64,000 nt of DNA from Hofstenia miamia (taxonomy: Eukaryota > Xenacoelomorpha > Acoela). Position numbers and translations under genes: made by a program. Below the pieces are notes generated by a model. The model saw only the letters and a program-made list of their open reading frames with translations. It was not told where the DNA came from and made no database searches. Positions 43,698-56,497 of this stretch are shown here, in pieces (positions within the stretch are counted from its first letter, which is position 1; every line of letters begins with the position of its first letter). The stretch is from the NCBI GenBank assembly GCA_004352715.1, contig SCFE01000021.1, positions 924,692 through 988,691 of the forward strand, given 5' to 3'.

Positions 43698-44858
43698 AAG
43701 GGTGTTCAATATGTCCTGTTATAAATTTTGTTACATGAGTAACTTCCAAAGTATTTATTCATAAATGTATCTTATTTTTCCAGATTAAAGCTACACTTAT
43801 AGACTTTCTAGTCGGAAACTCATTTTCGAAAAGACATTTTCAAAATGACGACTATTTTGAAACGAGAGTTTGTGATTGAGCAACATCTGAAGAAGAAAAC
43901 AAGAAGTTCGATACTCAAGATAGGAAAACACTTAAATTTAAATGCTATGCTCATCAAACTAACATTGGATAGATATGTGGAGACCAAAAATGTTCAAGAC
44001 GATCCCCGATCAGGTCGACCAGAGGACTCAAAAATTGATCAAAGCTGTGAGGGAAAAAATTCGAAGGAATTCTAGACGATCCATAAGAAAACTGGCTAAA
44101 GAGCACCATACCTGATGGGAACGATGCATACAGTGTGCAGAAGCGATCTATGGACATATCCTTATAAGCGACAGAAGTGCTAAATCTTATCTGAAGTCAC
44201 AAAGCAGAAGAGAGTTCAAAGAGCCAAGTAACTGTTGAAGAGAGCTAAGGCTATCTTTAGTGATGAGAAAATCTTGACAGTTGAAGCGATTTTTAATCAT
44301 CAAAATGAGTTCGCAGAACTCAAAAACCGGCTTCCATAATGGTGTCGCAGTATCGCCCGAGTGGAGGTCCCCTTTGGTTTTGTTGACCGTGGAGTGAAAA
44401 TCAATAAAGAGGTTTATGTGAGAGACGTTTTAGAACCGGGGCAACGGCCCATACTGCTAATGTCACGCAACGCTGGTGCAACGATCATTGTCCCCGTTTT
44501 TTGACTAAAGATGAATGGCCACCGTCTTCGCCGAATTTGAATGTGTTGGACTATTGTGTGTGGTTTGTTTTGGAGAATGAAGCCTGCACTACCCCAGCAA
44601 CGTCTGTAGAGGCCTTAAAGAAACGATTTGAGAAGGCTTAGTTAAGAATTGACCAAAATATTTTCCATGCTGTAGTTGATGACTTCGCTCGTAGACTTAG
44701 GGCTGTTATCAAGCCCAAAGATGACCATTTTGAATAAATGCTATTTTTTCTAATTGTTATTGTCTATCTTACACTGTGAAGAATGTATTTACCGAAAAAT
44801 TGTTTTGTCTAATTTTATTTTATGTTTATTTCTTTAACAGTATTTTCTGAACACCCTG
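43698..44858 (+). mobile_element. Tc1/mariner element with ITRs
   Basis: Ends AAGGGTGTTCAATATGTCCT and, reverse-complemented, CAGGGTGTTCAGAAAATACT, with TA on both sides (43696-43697, 44859-44860). 1.16 kb, near full length. The ITR core GGGTGTTC is close to that of the element at 4235-5134. Confidence 0.85.
43845..44737 (+). pseudogene. Tc1/mariner transposase, frameshifted
   Basis: + strand. 43845-44070: MTTILKREFVIEQHLKKKTR, then DDPRSGRPEDSK. From 44030 in another frame: KLIKAVREKIRRNSRRSIRK then LAKEHHT. From 44450: TAHTANVTQRWCNDHC, WPPSSPNLNVLDYCVW (Pro block before the last acidic residue) and the end LRAVIKPKDDHFE with TAA. Order and length fit a whole transposase with at least two frameshifts; the middle with the first catalytic Asp is poorly readable. 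Confidence 0.8.
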
Positions 44859-44860
44859 TA

Positions 44861-45551
44861 TATGCAATTTAAAAATAAATCAATATACTATGTCGCGATT
44901 CAAATATTGAAAGACATCGTCCCACCGGAAACTAGTCTGGCAGTATTTTCAGCCCCAGGTCAGAATCCAAAGTGTTCCGGTCAAATCTGTCATAACGAAA
45001 TCAAAACATTTTAAATGCCGCTTTGTACGGTTTTGAGTCGAAGCAAGGGGTTGTGAATACGATTGCTAAACTTTTTAATGGAGACGAACACAACAGTATC
45101 GTAATAATCTAATTAATAATAGTATTTTCTTTTAGTTACCAGCCTCTTAAAATTTATTTTATTTATTTTCATGGCCCTCGTAAGTGCATTAAAATTGTAG
45201 TGACGCATTTCGCATTTTAATGCATTTCATATTTGTAAATTGAAGTTTTTGTTCACCATCAGAATTAAAAACTTTTTAAATATATCAAAATGTTTCTAAA
45301 TCAACTTTTTCAGAAGTTGAACAACAAGAAATCGATATTGTTGTTCTTAGTCGACGTTGGCATCAATATGATAGGTGTCTTTAAGCTTGGGTTACAAACT
45401 TCACCCCTAAAATTAGTCTATATCACTAATATATTAAGAATATTTCCTACTACTTGATGCACTATCTATTAGAATTTATTATTGCTAATATCTTTTCCCC
45501 CATGTACACTACAATATCTTGAACAAACAATCACTATTTAAGTTCTCAAAA
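44861..45551. other. No gene recognised
   Basis: AT-rich spacer between the mariner element and the Penelope GIY-YIG end. Confidence 0.5.
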
Positions 45552-46466
45552 TTATAAGGTTGATAATGGAGTTAAGTTTGGAATATTCTTCATTGATCTT
45601 ATGTATATTATTCCGATTATTTCTAAATTTTTGGTGATAGTAGATCCTAACATTTTGATGTCAAAATTCCATCCACAATTTCTTAGGTGTTCTGATATCG
45701 GTGACTTAGGTTCATGCTCTTTTATTCTTCTGCTTAGTTTTCTGCTACTATATCCAATATAGTCCTCACCACAGGTGCAATTGATTTTATAGATAACATT
45801 GAACTTTCCATATATCTTTATCATTGAATTTATTTCTAGGTTTTAACCAAGATTTCGCGTTGTATAAACAAAATTACTTTTTTATATAATTTATCATATC
45901 TATTGTGTGTTTACATCTATATTCAATTTTAAAAGTGTGTTCAAAATTTTTCGAATATTTTCCTGTCTAGTTGTTCAATATTTTTTGAACAATTGTTAAT
46001 AAAATGACTTGGATATTAGTTCTTCTTCAGATTCGATTTTAATTTAATTATTTCTTGGTTTATGATGCCATAGAAAATTGAAACATCAAAAAATTGATGT
46101 ATTGCTCTTTAATTAGTGCTATTTTGTATGGTTAACTGTATCAGTTGGCTTTCGTTAAATTCCTGTAACACAACCGTTTGATGTTTTGTTAATGTTCACC
46201 TTTAGTAAATGGAATTTATTGTTATGTTATTTTCCATTATATATTTTATGCTGTCATCTATTGTATTAAATTTTGTTAGAATCAATTCTGCATCTTCTTC
46301 ATTATTTATTATTGCAAATATATCGTTCATGTATCTTTCGCAATAATGTAATGTGATGATATTTGATGCATATTGTTTCTCAATAAAATTTAAATAGATA
46401 TTAGCAAGGGTTGGGATTAAGGAATTACCCATAACCAAACCATCTTTCTTTTGTAGGAAGTTGCAA
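45552..46466 (-). pseudogene. Penelope-like family A: 3' part (RT palm to GIY-YIG)
   Basis: Minus strand. From 46466: CNFLQKKDGLVMGNSLIPTL, ANIYLNFIEKQYAS, CERYMNDIFAI (Y-M-N-D where Y-x-D-D is expected), EEDAELILTKFNTI. A decayed stretch with stops follows at 46200-45830. The end 45824-45552 is intact: KINCTCGEDYIGYSSRKLSR then RIKEHEPKSPISEHLRNCGW (GIY-YIG). The 5' part of the same element is at 49611-50070, across an inserted LINE. Confidence 0.85.
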
Positions 46467-49400
46467 ACTTAACAACACTTAACGTTTAAAAGAAATATCG
46501 TAACATCAATTTTTTATGCCGATTGATCTGGCGGAGACACACGAGGATCCCATCCAGCAGACCCACTGTTCGATCTTCAAACAACATCTTCGAGGACACG
46601 GCGTTTATTACTGGAGCTGTGGTTACGTCCATGTTCGGTGCAGTGGTCTACAGAATTCTAACTTTTGAGGCTTTGCATGCACATTATGTCGAGTTCCTGC
46701 CAATGAAGCTGTGGCACTATCAATGCAACATGGCAACACTGATGAGCATTCCGGCTTAACCCAAAAGATGCAAAACCTTGCATTGTGTGAAGACAGAACC
46801 AAACGAACAATCATTGTACTATTGAACTTCCACCACACATCCTTGAAGGTGGTATACAGCTGAGAGGCAATGATATCTCCCTCGTCTACCAAGCTGTAAC
46901 ATCTTTCAGGCCTAATTTGTTTCATCTCCCAACAGGAAACGCCGGAAAGGCTGAACCAACAGCCTTGACTGCCTTCTTCTGCCTACCGTCTTTGCTCTAT
47001 CAAAAGATCTCTCCGAAACTGAAGTGCAACTCTGGAAGGACGGAAATCTAGTAAAACTCCTTGAAGAAGCATCCATGATTCAAAGCAGGCTAAAATCTTA
47101 TAAACAAAGGCCCTTAAATACATCAAATAAGTTCATGCTACTAGTATCTACAGTCAAACTCAAATATGCGTCTACGCTACTTGAGAATGACGACTCCTCT
47201 GGTCCACTCACTGTTGATAATCTCGTAGAGGGCTGAAAGCTAAACATCTAACTGCTGAAACAGCCAATCCATATGCCATGTTACCGGAACCAGAACCAAC
47301 GTTTCCGCAGCCATTTTCTCTGAGATAACCGGTGAAACTGTGAAGCAATGTGCTCTCCGAGGTTCAGGTGGTGCTGGACCAAACGGCCTTGATAGCTATG
47401 GTGCGAAGCGTACATTGTCTGCTGCGGCATTCTGGCCACATGCTGATAGTCTGTGCGACTCCCTAGCAAGATTCGCTAGAGCTATTGCTAGTAAAAGCCT
47501 GAATCCTCAACATCGATTCCCATACACTGCAAGCCGACTGATCGCACTTGATAAGAATCCTGGCAATCGCCCGAATGGAATTGGAGAAATATTCCGTAGA
47601 ATCACTACTAATTCTGTGCTGGAAGTTGTGCGGGAGGATATCACGAATGCATGCGGTCTTTTACAGACCGCTGGTGGCCACAAAGCTGGTATAGAAACAG
47701 CAATTCACGCGATGAAAGACATCTACAATGAAGACACTGTTGATGCTGTGCTTTTTGTTGATGCTGATAATGCATTCAAACAATTTAATAGAAAGTTCGC
47801 CTTGCACATTATCCCCAGAATATGCCCACTGCTAGGAATTTTCATCAAAAATGTTTATGAGCATCCAGCGATGCCATGGCTATGTACTGCTTAGCTACTG
47901 TTCCACTTGTGTATGAAAAATCAAATCCTCAAATAAGACAGATCTTCTATGCAGACGACGGAGCGGAGGAGGAAAGCTTTAAAATCTTCTAAACTGGTGG
48001 AGGATGCTTAAAAATTTGGGAAATCAGTATGGCTGTTTCCCAAGGCTATCGAAAATGATACTACTTGTTAAACCTGAATTCCTTGATGAAGCGACTTGCT
48101 TATTCTCGGACGAGGGCGTTATCATTGAAAACAAGGAAACAAACTACCTTGGAGGACTGATTGGAACTGAGCATTACTGTAGGACCAAAACTGAAACCAA
48201 AGTTGAAGGCTGGGCCTCTATCTACCGTAAAGTGATTGAAATTGCTGATAAGCAGGAATGGGACTACTTCCAGAGGGTACAGAAATGTGAAACAGATGCG
48301 CACTCTGCTTTGAGACAGGAAGTTAGATCATTGGTATTTGCATTTTTCAGAAAAGAAGTCGATGAAGACCTCCCACACGTTATGGTGGCCTGGGATTAAG
48401 AGACTCTGCACTTGAAACCACAATAGAATATGAAGCCTCCCTGATGATAACCCAACCATTTCAGCAGCTTATTAAAGATCAAATAAACCCCATAACTAAC
48501 TTTGTAATAAACGAACAAAAGCGACTGACGAGTGAACACAAGAAAATGAAAGCGGCTCATTGCTCTGATAGATATAAAAGTATTTACGATAGTTCTAACC
48601 ATGAGCGACTAAGATGCTTTGAGAACGCCAGAGAGAAAGGCTGCTCTTCTTGGTTGAACGCGATGCCTATTGAAGAGGAGGGTTATCACCTTAACAAATT
48701 CGAGTTCAGAGATGCCATACAACTTCAATATGACATAGAGCCCAATGATTTGCCAATCACATGTGTCTCTCGCAAGGGGTTTTCTGGCGCCCATGCACTG
48801 TCATGTTCCACGGGAGGATTTTTTTCGAGGATACACAACGAACTCAAGGATGTGCTGACAGAGGTAATGTCAGAAGTATGCATTGACGTATGTAAAGAAC
48901 CGCATCTGACCCATCTTTCTGGTGAAAACCTTCCGAGTGGCACAACTGCTTCTGATGGAGCCTGCCTGGATATCTCGTCTGTTGGCTTCTGAGAATATGG
49001 TAGGCGCACATTCTTCAATGTGAGGGTATTTAACTCGAGTGCTGCTACCAATGCTAACAGAAGCATCAAAGGTAACTATGCTACACATGAGAATGAGAAG
49101 ATTCGGCATTACCAGCAACGAGTTTTGGAAGTTGAACACCCTTCCTTTACGCCCATGGTGTTCAGCGCTGCCTTTAACTCACAGAGCAATTAAGCAGCTC
49201 TCTTCTTATTTCTGAGAGAAAAAATGCCGATCTCCCGACCACAGTGAATTGTTTACGTTGTAAAATTAACTTCTCGCTTATCTGTAGCATGCTTCTATGT
49301 ATCCGCGACCAATACAAGCCCGCTCTGGGATTGAAACATCTCATAGCGTCATCACATCAATTTCCGTAAATTTTGTTGATGTCATGACTCTCTTTTGCTC

Positions 49401-49610
49401 CTGTTTTGTTTCTTTATACATTCAATTGTCATCGCCACACCTGCTTTCATGCTCATTCTTCCAGTTTTGTGTTCACTATGCTTATTTCTAGTATTTGTTT
49501 TTTTAAATCTTTAAGGTGCTTTATTTTGAAGCCGTGCGTGGCTACCACTCTCCTTTTTTGGATCTTTTGTTTTAATTGTCTTTAAATAAACATTTTAATA
49601 CTTTTCTTTC
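46467..49610 (+). mobile_element. LINE with C-terminal PD-(D/E)XK-like nuclease (R2-type layout), inserted in Penelope
   Basis: + strand, visibly GC-richer than neighbours. 47024-47236: ASTLLENDDSSGPLTVDNLV. 47340-47885: RGSGGAGPNGLDSYGAKRTL, ASRLIALDKNPGNRPNGIGE, VLFVDADNAFKQFNRK (RT motif A). YADD at 47948-47959 in MAMYCLATVPLV...FYADDGA, after a deletion of the preceding TQGDP region. 48004-48399: LVKPEFLDEATCLFSDEGVI and NYLGGLIGTEHY (thumb). 48444-49150: REKGCSSWLNAMPIEEEGYH, CVSRKGFSGAHALSC (CCHC-like knuckle), TASDGACLDISSVGF, a stop, then FFNVRVFN and RHYQQRVLEVEH (nuclease). RT, CCHC and nuclease in this order is the restriction-like-endonuclease LINE plan. In relatives I recall FDVRVFN; here Asp is Asn. 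Several stops and frameshifts: dead copy. AATAAA at 49585, 3' end near 49610. Confidence 0.8.
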
Positions 49611-50070
49611 TGCAAGTAAAATTGTCTCTTAAATTCTATTAATGATTTTTTTTGTAAGCAATAATAGCGTGTTATTGTTTCATAATTTAGATAGTAAATC
49701 ATTATGTCTTTGTTTTTTAAAATTTCTATTACTTTCTATTGATATTTCAAGAGGAATGTTGGTGCATAGACCTTTGATGTCGTATGATACCATAAACTTA
49801 TTCGCATTTTGTTTGATAATATGTTCAGAAAATGTTTTTGAATCAGTGTTAATTTTTGTTTCTTGTAATTTCCATAATACATTAAAGTGTCAGGTAGTTT
49901 TTTTAATTATGGAGCCACATTAACTTGCAGTAGAACGAAGTGGTACTTATTTTTTGTGGATAATTGCAAGTCCATACATTTTTGAAGCGTAACCACTAGT
50001 TGATTTGCAATTTTTATCTAGATTTTTATATGATTTTAATTGTGTTCTTTAAGCACTAGTACAGCTTTTA
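49611..50070 (-). pseudogene. Penelope-like family A: 5' part of RT, across the LINE
   Basis: Minus strand from 50070: NCKSTSGYASKMYGLAIIHK ('YGLPKxHK' block), then NKFMVSYDIKGLCTNIPLEI (RT 'SxDVKxLxTNIP' block), ending in the frame IEFKRQFYLQ at 49611. This joins to KKDGLVMG at 46450 when the LINE and one copy of TGCAA are removed. Contains stops. Confidence 0.8.
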
Positions 50071-53000
50071 GTGTCTTCTATTTGAATGGTTGATAGTATT
50101 AAGACATATAATTTTTTAGATTTCAAATTGTTCCATGAAAAATAAAAAGATTTCACTTATTAGACAATTAACAAAGGGAAATCCGAATGCAGTACATTTG
50201 TCATTGACGTAATGTTAATTTAAATATTACGTAATAAAAAGCGTAATTTTTGAATGGACAAAAACTCGTGATGCTGAATTGCTTCGAAAATATTTTCTGC
50301 ATTAAAATTGAAGTTGGCAAAGCAGTAATCTCTCGACTTCTCCACTGACCACTTGGAATTTCCTTCTATTGCTTAATTCGCTGTTTCTTCTCGTCATTGT
50401 ATTGCGTTCAATTCGATGTAATTTCTTGACATTTAATATATTTATACAAATGTAGTATTAGATTGTAGATAGTATTTCCATAGAATAATCTAATAAAATT
50501 GCATATTTAACCTTCTTTTGCATGACCAATAGCATGTAGAACAAATTATACTTATTCAACAGTCCTTAAGGCTTATAAATGATATATTTGAGGTATCTAT
50601 AAAAGATTTTAGTAAGCATTTTTTACTGTTGTCATAGGGCAAAATTATAAAATACATTGAAAATCTTTACGAAGGATTGCAGTCTGTTACTTTGTTGCCT
50701 TATGGCAATAGCATGCAGAAGAAGGTTATATAGATCAAATTTTCGGTTTAAAATTTTCTAGATTGTAAAGAACATAAAATTCCATACATTTGTTTATTTA
50801 TTTATAAATATATAGTTAGGTACGTGACTTTAATAAAGTAATATATTTCATATTACTGAGTAGTCTTTTAAAAAGTTGCTTTACTTATTTCTTTTCGTTC
50901 TTACTTAGAAATTATATCCAAATGTAAAACTTTATATGTATGTAATCTATTGGATATACTATATCAGATCACACATTTTTTATATTTTATTCTTTCTCTA
51001 TATCTATGTGTATTTCTATATATTTACATATGCTCTAGAGACTATGGAAATATTCATTATATGCCAATACTTAAATAGAACCTCTTCTATTCCCGGCATA
51101 CTTAGCGAGCATTTCAGTTAAAAAAATTAATAGATCAGTTTGGAAGTGCTTAGTGACGCTATTTACCTAAACAATAATATAGGTACTATGTTAAGGCTCA
51201 AAGTAAATTTCCTATACTGCAATTCATATTAATTGCAACTTGTGAATCCATATTTTGACAGTTAAAAAGTGAACGCACAAGTAAAATTCAATTATAATCA
51301 AATCAGAAACTAATACATTTAATAAATTGTTCGTAATTTATACTACTTCAAAAGATGAAAAATGCGGAGAGGAATGAAACATTGTTACCTTGTGCTCATT
51401 GCTAATGAAACATTGAAAATACTTACCGAAAATAATAACATGAGGTTTTATATACTTACCGTGAATACACTGATATTAAATACTGTATGTTTTTAACTCT
51501 GGTATCTTCTAAATAATTTCTGCATTCTATCTCATAATTCGTTAAATATTTTTGTGTATCTCTTACCAAGTAGTCCAATACATTTTTGCAAATTATCAAG
51601 AAGTAAGCTATTTTTATAACAAATATAACCAAATCACAAAAACCAAGCATATCAATTAAATAAAACACCAACCACTTTCAAGTATCTCTGAGAAGCGTCA
51701 AGCATGTATTTAAGAATCTGATATGACTACGTTCAATGCTTGCGTATTAAGTACGTTATAAAGATAGAAATGGGGCATATTTTTGTGACCTGCCCTGTCC
51801 CATTTTTGCGTGTTGACATCCGCTCCAATTATTTGCAACCTTTATTTTGTACAGTCCCAAATTACCCCACTCAAGAAATTCTCGTCCACAAACTTATCTT
51901 ATTGCTTCATATTTGTTAGATTACAATTTTCATACCACACAACCACTGCCAAATATTTTAAATTATAACTGTCTAGAAGATACAGAATCATTTTTCAAAT
52001 GCCATCTACTATTACAGCCAATAGGAATCTAATAATATGTTAAATTTTTTATTAATAGCCAAATAACAAATTTTAGCTCTAAAGGGAATATTTTATGCAA
52101 TATACATATGCAAGTGTAATTGCATACCTTACAGTGTAATTGCAAAGCCTATTTATGACAGATAAAGATTTTGTTTGTATTATTGAATGGAATACAATTT
52201 TGCTAAGAGTTGGAAATACATGGTAATTGATTTTTCAAAATTTCCAAGTCATCAAAATTTTATCAAGTAGGAAACTGATTTAAGAAAATTAGTTCAGTTT
52301 TTCTCAACTCAAAAACTCTTACCCCACATTTGCCCCACTCTAAAAAATCATACCCAATACCCGCCCACTTCCATCTCTGCTATTTCATCAATACCCTGGT
52401 AGATAACACAATTATCATAGTAAGCTTCTACATTGGCAAAATTCTGTTTAGGCAATGAATAGGTATTCTCTTATGTAACGTACAATATCTACAACATTTA
52501 TAATCAGTTTATTTCCTCATTGCACCAAAACATTAAAGTTCCTCACACCCACTACGTGCAAGTACACAATGAAAAATACGACAAAACAAATGCAAATTAT
52601 ACATAAATGAATTGCAAAAATGTAACAACCGCGAGAACCACTTACTTGAGGCTCTTAAAAACAAAAGAAAAGGAGCATGACAACTGAATTGCATAAAAAG
52701 TCATTACGGCAATATAAAAAAGATACCTATTTGTTAAAAAGGTACATTATTATTTCGGTTAGTTTCAAAATAAAATCAATCATACACAGCTAGTGATTGA
52801 CTGATGTTGAGATCTGCCTGAGTAAGTTAAATTACTTTGACACTGGGCACTGCAAAAGCTCTGTATACACCAGTATGTCTCGGATGTAGTTATCTTTAGT
52901 TATGAACTCTTTCAATCTATTAAACTTGTCTACTTTCTTATTTACCTCTTGTACCCAAAACTTTGATGCCATTTATTCTCTTCATTCATGATGGAATCGA

Positions 53001-53300
53001 AACAGTATTCATTAAATGGAACTAACGAACTTTAACATCAATGAGACAGCACGCCAAAGTTTCGGCCGGAAAACTATAAATATACCCAGTATTTCATTGT
53101 CACACTTATTGCAAAAATGTTATAAAAAGTTTCTTTCTCATCAAACGAATTAGATACCATTTATACTAAACCAATTTGTAGCCATTTAAAGACATTGAAG
53201 TGCATAACTTACCATTTACTGTAGTAGTGCATATTCGGTATTCAATGTTATTCTTTTCATCATGGAACAGATGACGAGTAACGCATTATTAAGAAATGAA
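50071..53300. other. No gene recognised
   Basis: AT-rich, only short chance ORFs. Two C-rich snatches (51780-51870, 52318-52372: ACCCCACATTTGCCCCACTC) look like pieces of an unclassified repeat. Confidence 0.5.
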
Positions 53301-56300
53301 CTGCCAATGCCGTTTACCATAGAACAATTGAATTGGCAAATGAAGGCAGACTTAGAAACAATTGCCCTCTGTAGACAAACATAACAAAACAAAGCAATAT
53401 TTATTTATTAATGACTACACTATACTGCGCATAAAAAAAATATGCAGATATTGAAGGCTTCACAACTATTTAAGAACTTTAGTTGCTATAACAATTGTGG
53501 ACACGCACATGCAAAACTAATGTCAACCACCAAATGGTACCTGCCAAATTTCAGTTTGGTATTCATTGTACATAATAGCGAGCAGAGGTCAAGTTGATTC
53601 CGAAAATTGAAGTTCTTATCGTAACAGGGAACTTTCTACTTTCAGAACATGTATAAAAAATTCCTCTATTTGGCAGAACAATCATATGTAATAAAATTTG
53701 AAACTATTCCAATATTCAAATCACAAAAATTACTGCATGATATTCAGTAACTTCATTCCACATGTTAATGTTCTTTTCCCAATGGATGGTTGCCACAACA
53801 AGAAGGAACAGCGCCTCACAATTAGGGACATTCAATAATTTTTGAAATTGAAAATTTACAATTGCCTCTGAACTCCCCACATTTTTCGCGCCACTCCATG
53901 AAATATATGGAAAGTGATCAAAGACAAATTTGAAAGACTGTTTCCAAAGCAAAACTAAACTCATTGAAGAAATTCAATTTGCTGTAAGCTAAATTACACA
54001 CGTATCTAACAAAATCTGATTGTATCTGGGCTAAAACGACTAATAATTTATTCGTGTTGCAAAATTTGATAGGTAATTGAACATTTAAATACAGTGTAAA
54101 CTAGTTTATCATAAGTTTTTTTTCCTATTTTTTGTTAGTACATGTATCAATAAAACCTACAAAATTGAAATTGTCCAATTTTTCGTCAAGGAGTATAGAG
54201 CTCATTTGGTTTTATGTAAGCAATATTATTTTGCATGGTACGCCACACGTTATTCTATTGAAAAGTTTTTGTGATTATGAAGTTTAGCAGACAGATTTAG
54301 ATTAGAGAATAATTTGTCGAGTCTATATTAAATACACAATTGTCTCAATGATGCAATTTCTATACATTAAGCTTGAATTAAAAAGTTTTAGACCTATTAA
54401 TATGTAATATAAACTTTCGTTACTCTAAAGACCTAATTCTTTTTATGGAAGATTAAACTTGTTTTTTGTTTTCAATATTAAATATATCTAGAGATAAAAA
54501 AATTTTGGGTACATTTATCAAATTTAGTGTTTTGTTCAAAATGTCCTGCTGCCCCACAAGGCACATTTCTTCAATACAGGCAACCAATGGTCATTCTACA
54601 ACTTTAACCAAATCAAGGTCGTGGCTAGGGGAGGGCCCTCCCTGTTGGGCCCCGGGTCCCCTCCCTCTTGGCATCCTGGATACCAAACTGCATAGTATTA
54701 ATTCTAATATTCTGTACCTTAGTTAGAGTGAATATATTTTAGTTGAAATATATAAAATACTAATGCCATTCTATTAAAAAAATGAATGAAAAAGTGAAAC
54801 TATTTCATATGAGTAAAACTATGATTAATATATAGAACTTTGTGAGGCCATGGTCCCCCTAAATTTCAAATGCAGGCCACGGGCCTGAACAAAATGCTAA
54901 TTAAAAGCCATCACTTCTTAGAATTTCACAAACAATAAAAATGAAATTCTTACTTTTTGAATAAAATGATTTTGAAATTGTAGTTAGAAAAATTTTTATG
55001 AAATACATTATAAAATTCTATATCACTAGAAGAACAATAAAAAAGATAAGGGAGAAAAAGTTATTAAATTCAATATTTAGCACGTAAAAGTTTCAAAAGT
55101 AAGACCCTCATGCAGAAATAACTCCCAATTTTATAACTTCTCTATGCTCTGATCTTACAATTTTAATTTGTAGCTCCTGAATTTTACAAAAAATATTTTT
55201 AAAAAATTGGCTATCATAAATGTAAAGTAATGCCTCTTCAATTTCTGACGAAAACTGCTAAATGACTTCCTCTAATACTAGATTTCTGAAAGCAAGAGTT
55301 TTTCAGCAATTCTCAATAATTGTTATATAATTTCCATTTCAAAGCATTCAAAAACATTTTAAGATTAACAATTTTTCAAAGACGAAAAATAGGTAGTAGT
55401 ACTTTTCATATTTATTATCTGTTTCAGACAGTAATTGCAAATAAAATTACTATTAAACATTAATAAATGGTTTTGTTTCAAGGACCATTTATTAATCAAT
55501 CTAAACCCCAGTGTCGCAACATTGATAATATTTTGAGATGACTTTATATCAAATGGCATCTGTACTCTTGACTCACTGAAAACCTAAGGAACTCTTGATA
55601 GAATTCAAAATATTAAACCTCGCAAAAATGGTGGTGACTCTGCATCAGTACATCAGAAATCAAGGTTTAAGTTCTAGAAATACCGGTATCTACCACCAGA
55701 AATATCTAGAATAATCCTTTGTTCATTGATATTAAACTAACTTTTTTTACTACATATTCATTACTAACATTATTTTGTATTAAAGTAATTATATAGCATA
55801 TATAGAAAGCAAAAATAAATTTTTTATCCCTAAAACTAATTTAAAAAATGTGAAAGGAGTAGATAAGAATTTTTACGTACACGATAATACATTGTTATAT
55901 TTTAAAAACACTGAGATGCTCAGGAAAAAATAATATAACAATGAAATGTTTCAAACCATGCTTAAGCAAAAAAAATTGCTAATATAGTTTGCATAAGAAG
56001 TGTTTAATGTCCTTCTTTATATCTGCGTTTTACTCGTTAGTTTTATTCTTTAGCTATTCGCTCGTACTAGTAAAAGTCGTACCCGTTGCCGCCCTATTCG
56101 CGAATACGAGCATTTGGAAGGCAGCTTGCTGTCTTGCAACACATGAGAGGCTAAGTCCGCTTCTGGTGGAAGCTTATAAATCAGCTTCAACTTGTTGCTT
56201 AGACTCAAAGCCAAAATAGTTATAATGTCACCGGCTTGAGGGGCGGATTGTGATTCAACTATGGTAATCTCGATATTGATCACAACAGAAAGAATTGGTT

Positions 56301-56497
56301 GGCTAATGAAACTTTGAAATCTTTAGTAAACATGTAAATGACGTATGAAAGTAGACGTTATTCTATTAAATGTCCTTTTCAGAAGGACTTATGTATATTC
56401 AGCTCTACTTTCTATGATTTTTAACGGGTCATACAGTTAAAATATAACACTTTTTTCAACACTTTTTGTATTAACGGCAATTGAAGCGTACTAACTA
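53301..56497. other. No gene recognised
   Basis: AT-rich. A GC-richer island at 56060-56270 has an open minus-strand frame (77 codons) without known similarity. 54616-54672 (GGGGAGGGCCCTCCCTGTTG) is a local GC-rich palindrome-like spot, probably repeat-derived. Confidence 0.5.

Noticed and set aside
56050-56283. 77-codon minus-strand ORF in a GC-richer island
   Set aside because: No recognisable domain and no splice context; noted only as part of the uncharacterised stretch.
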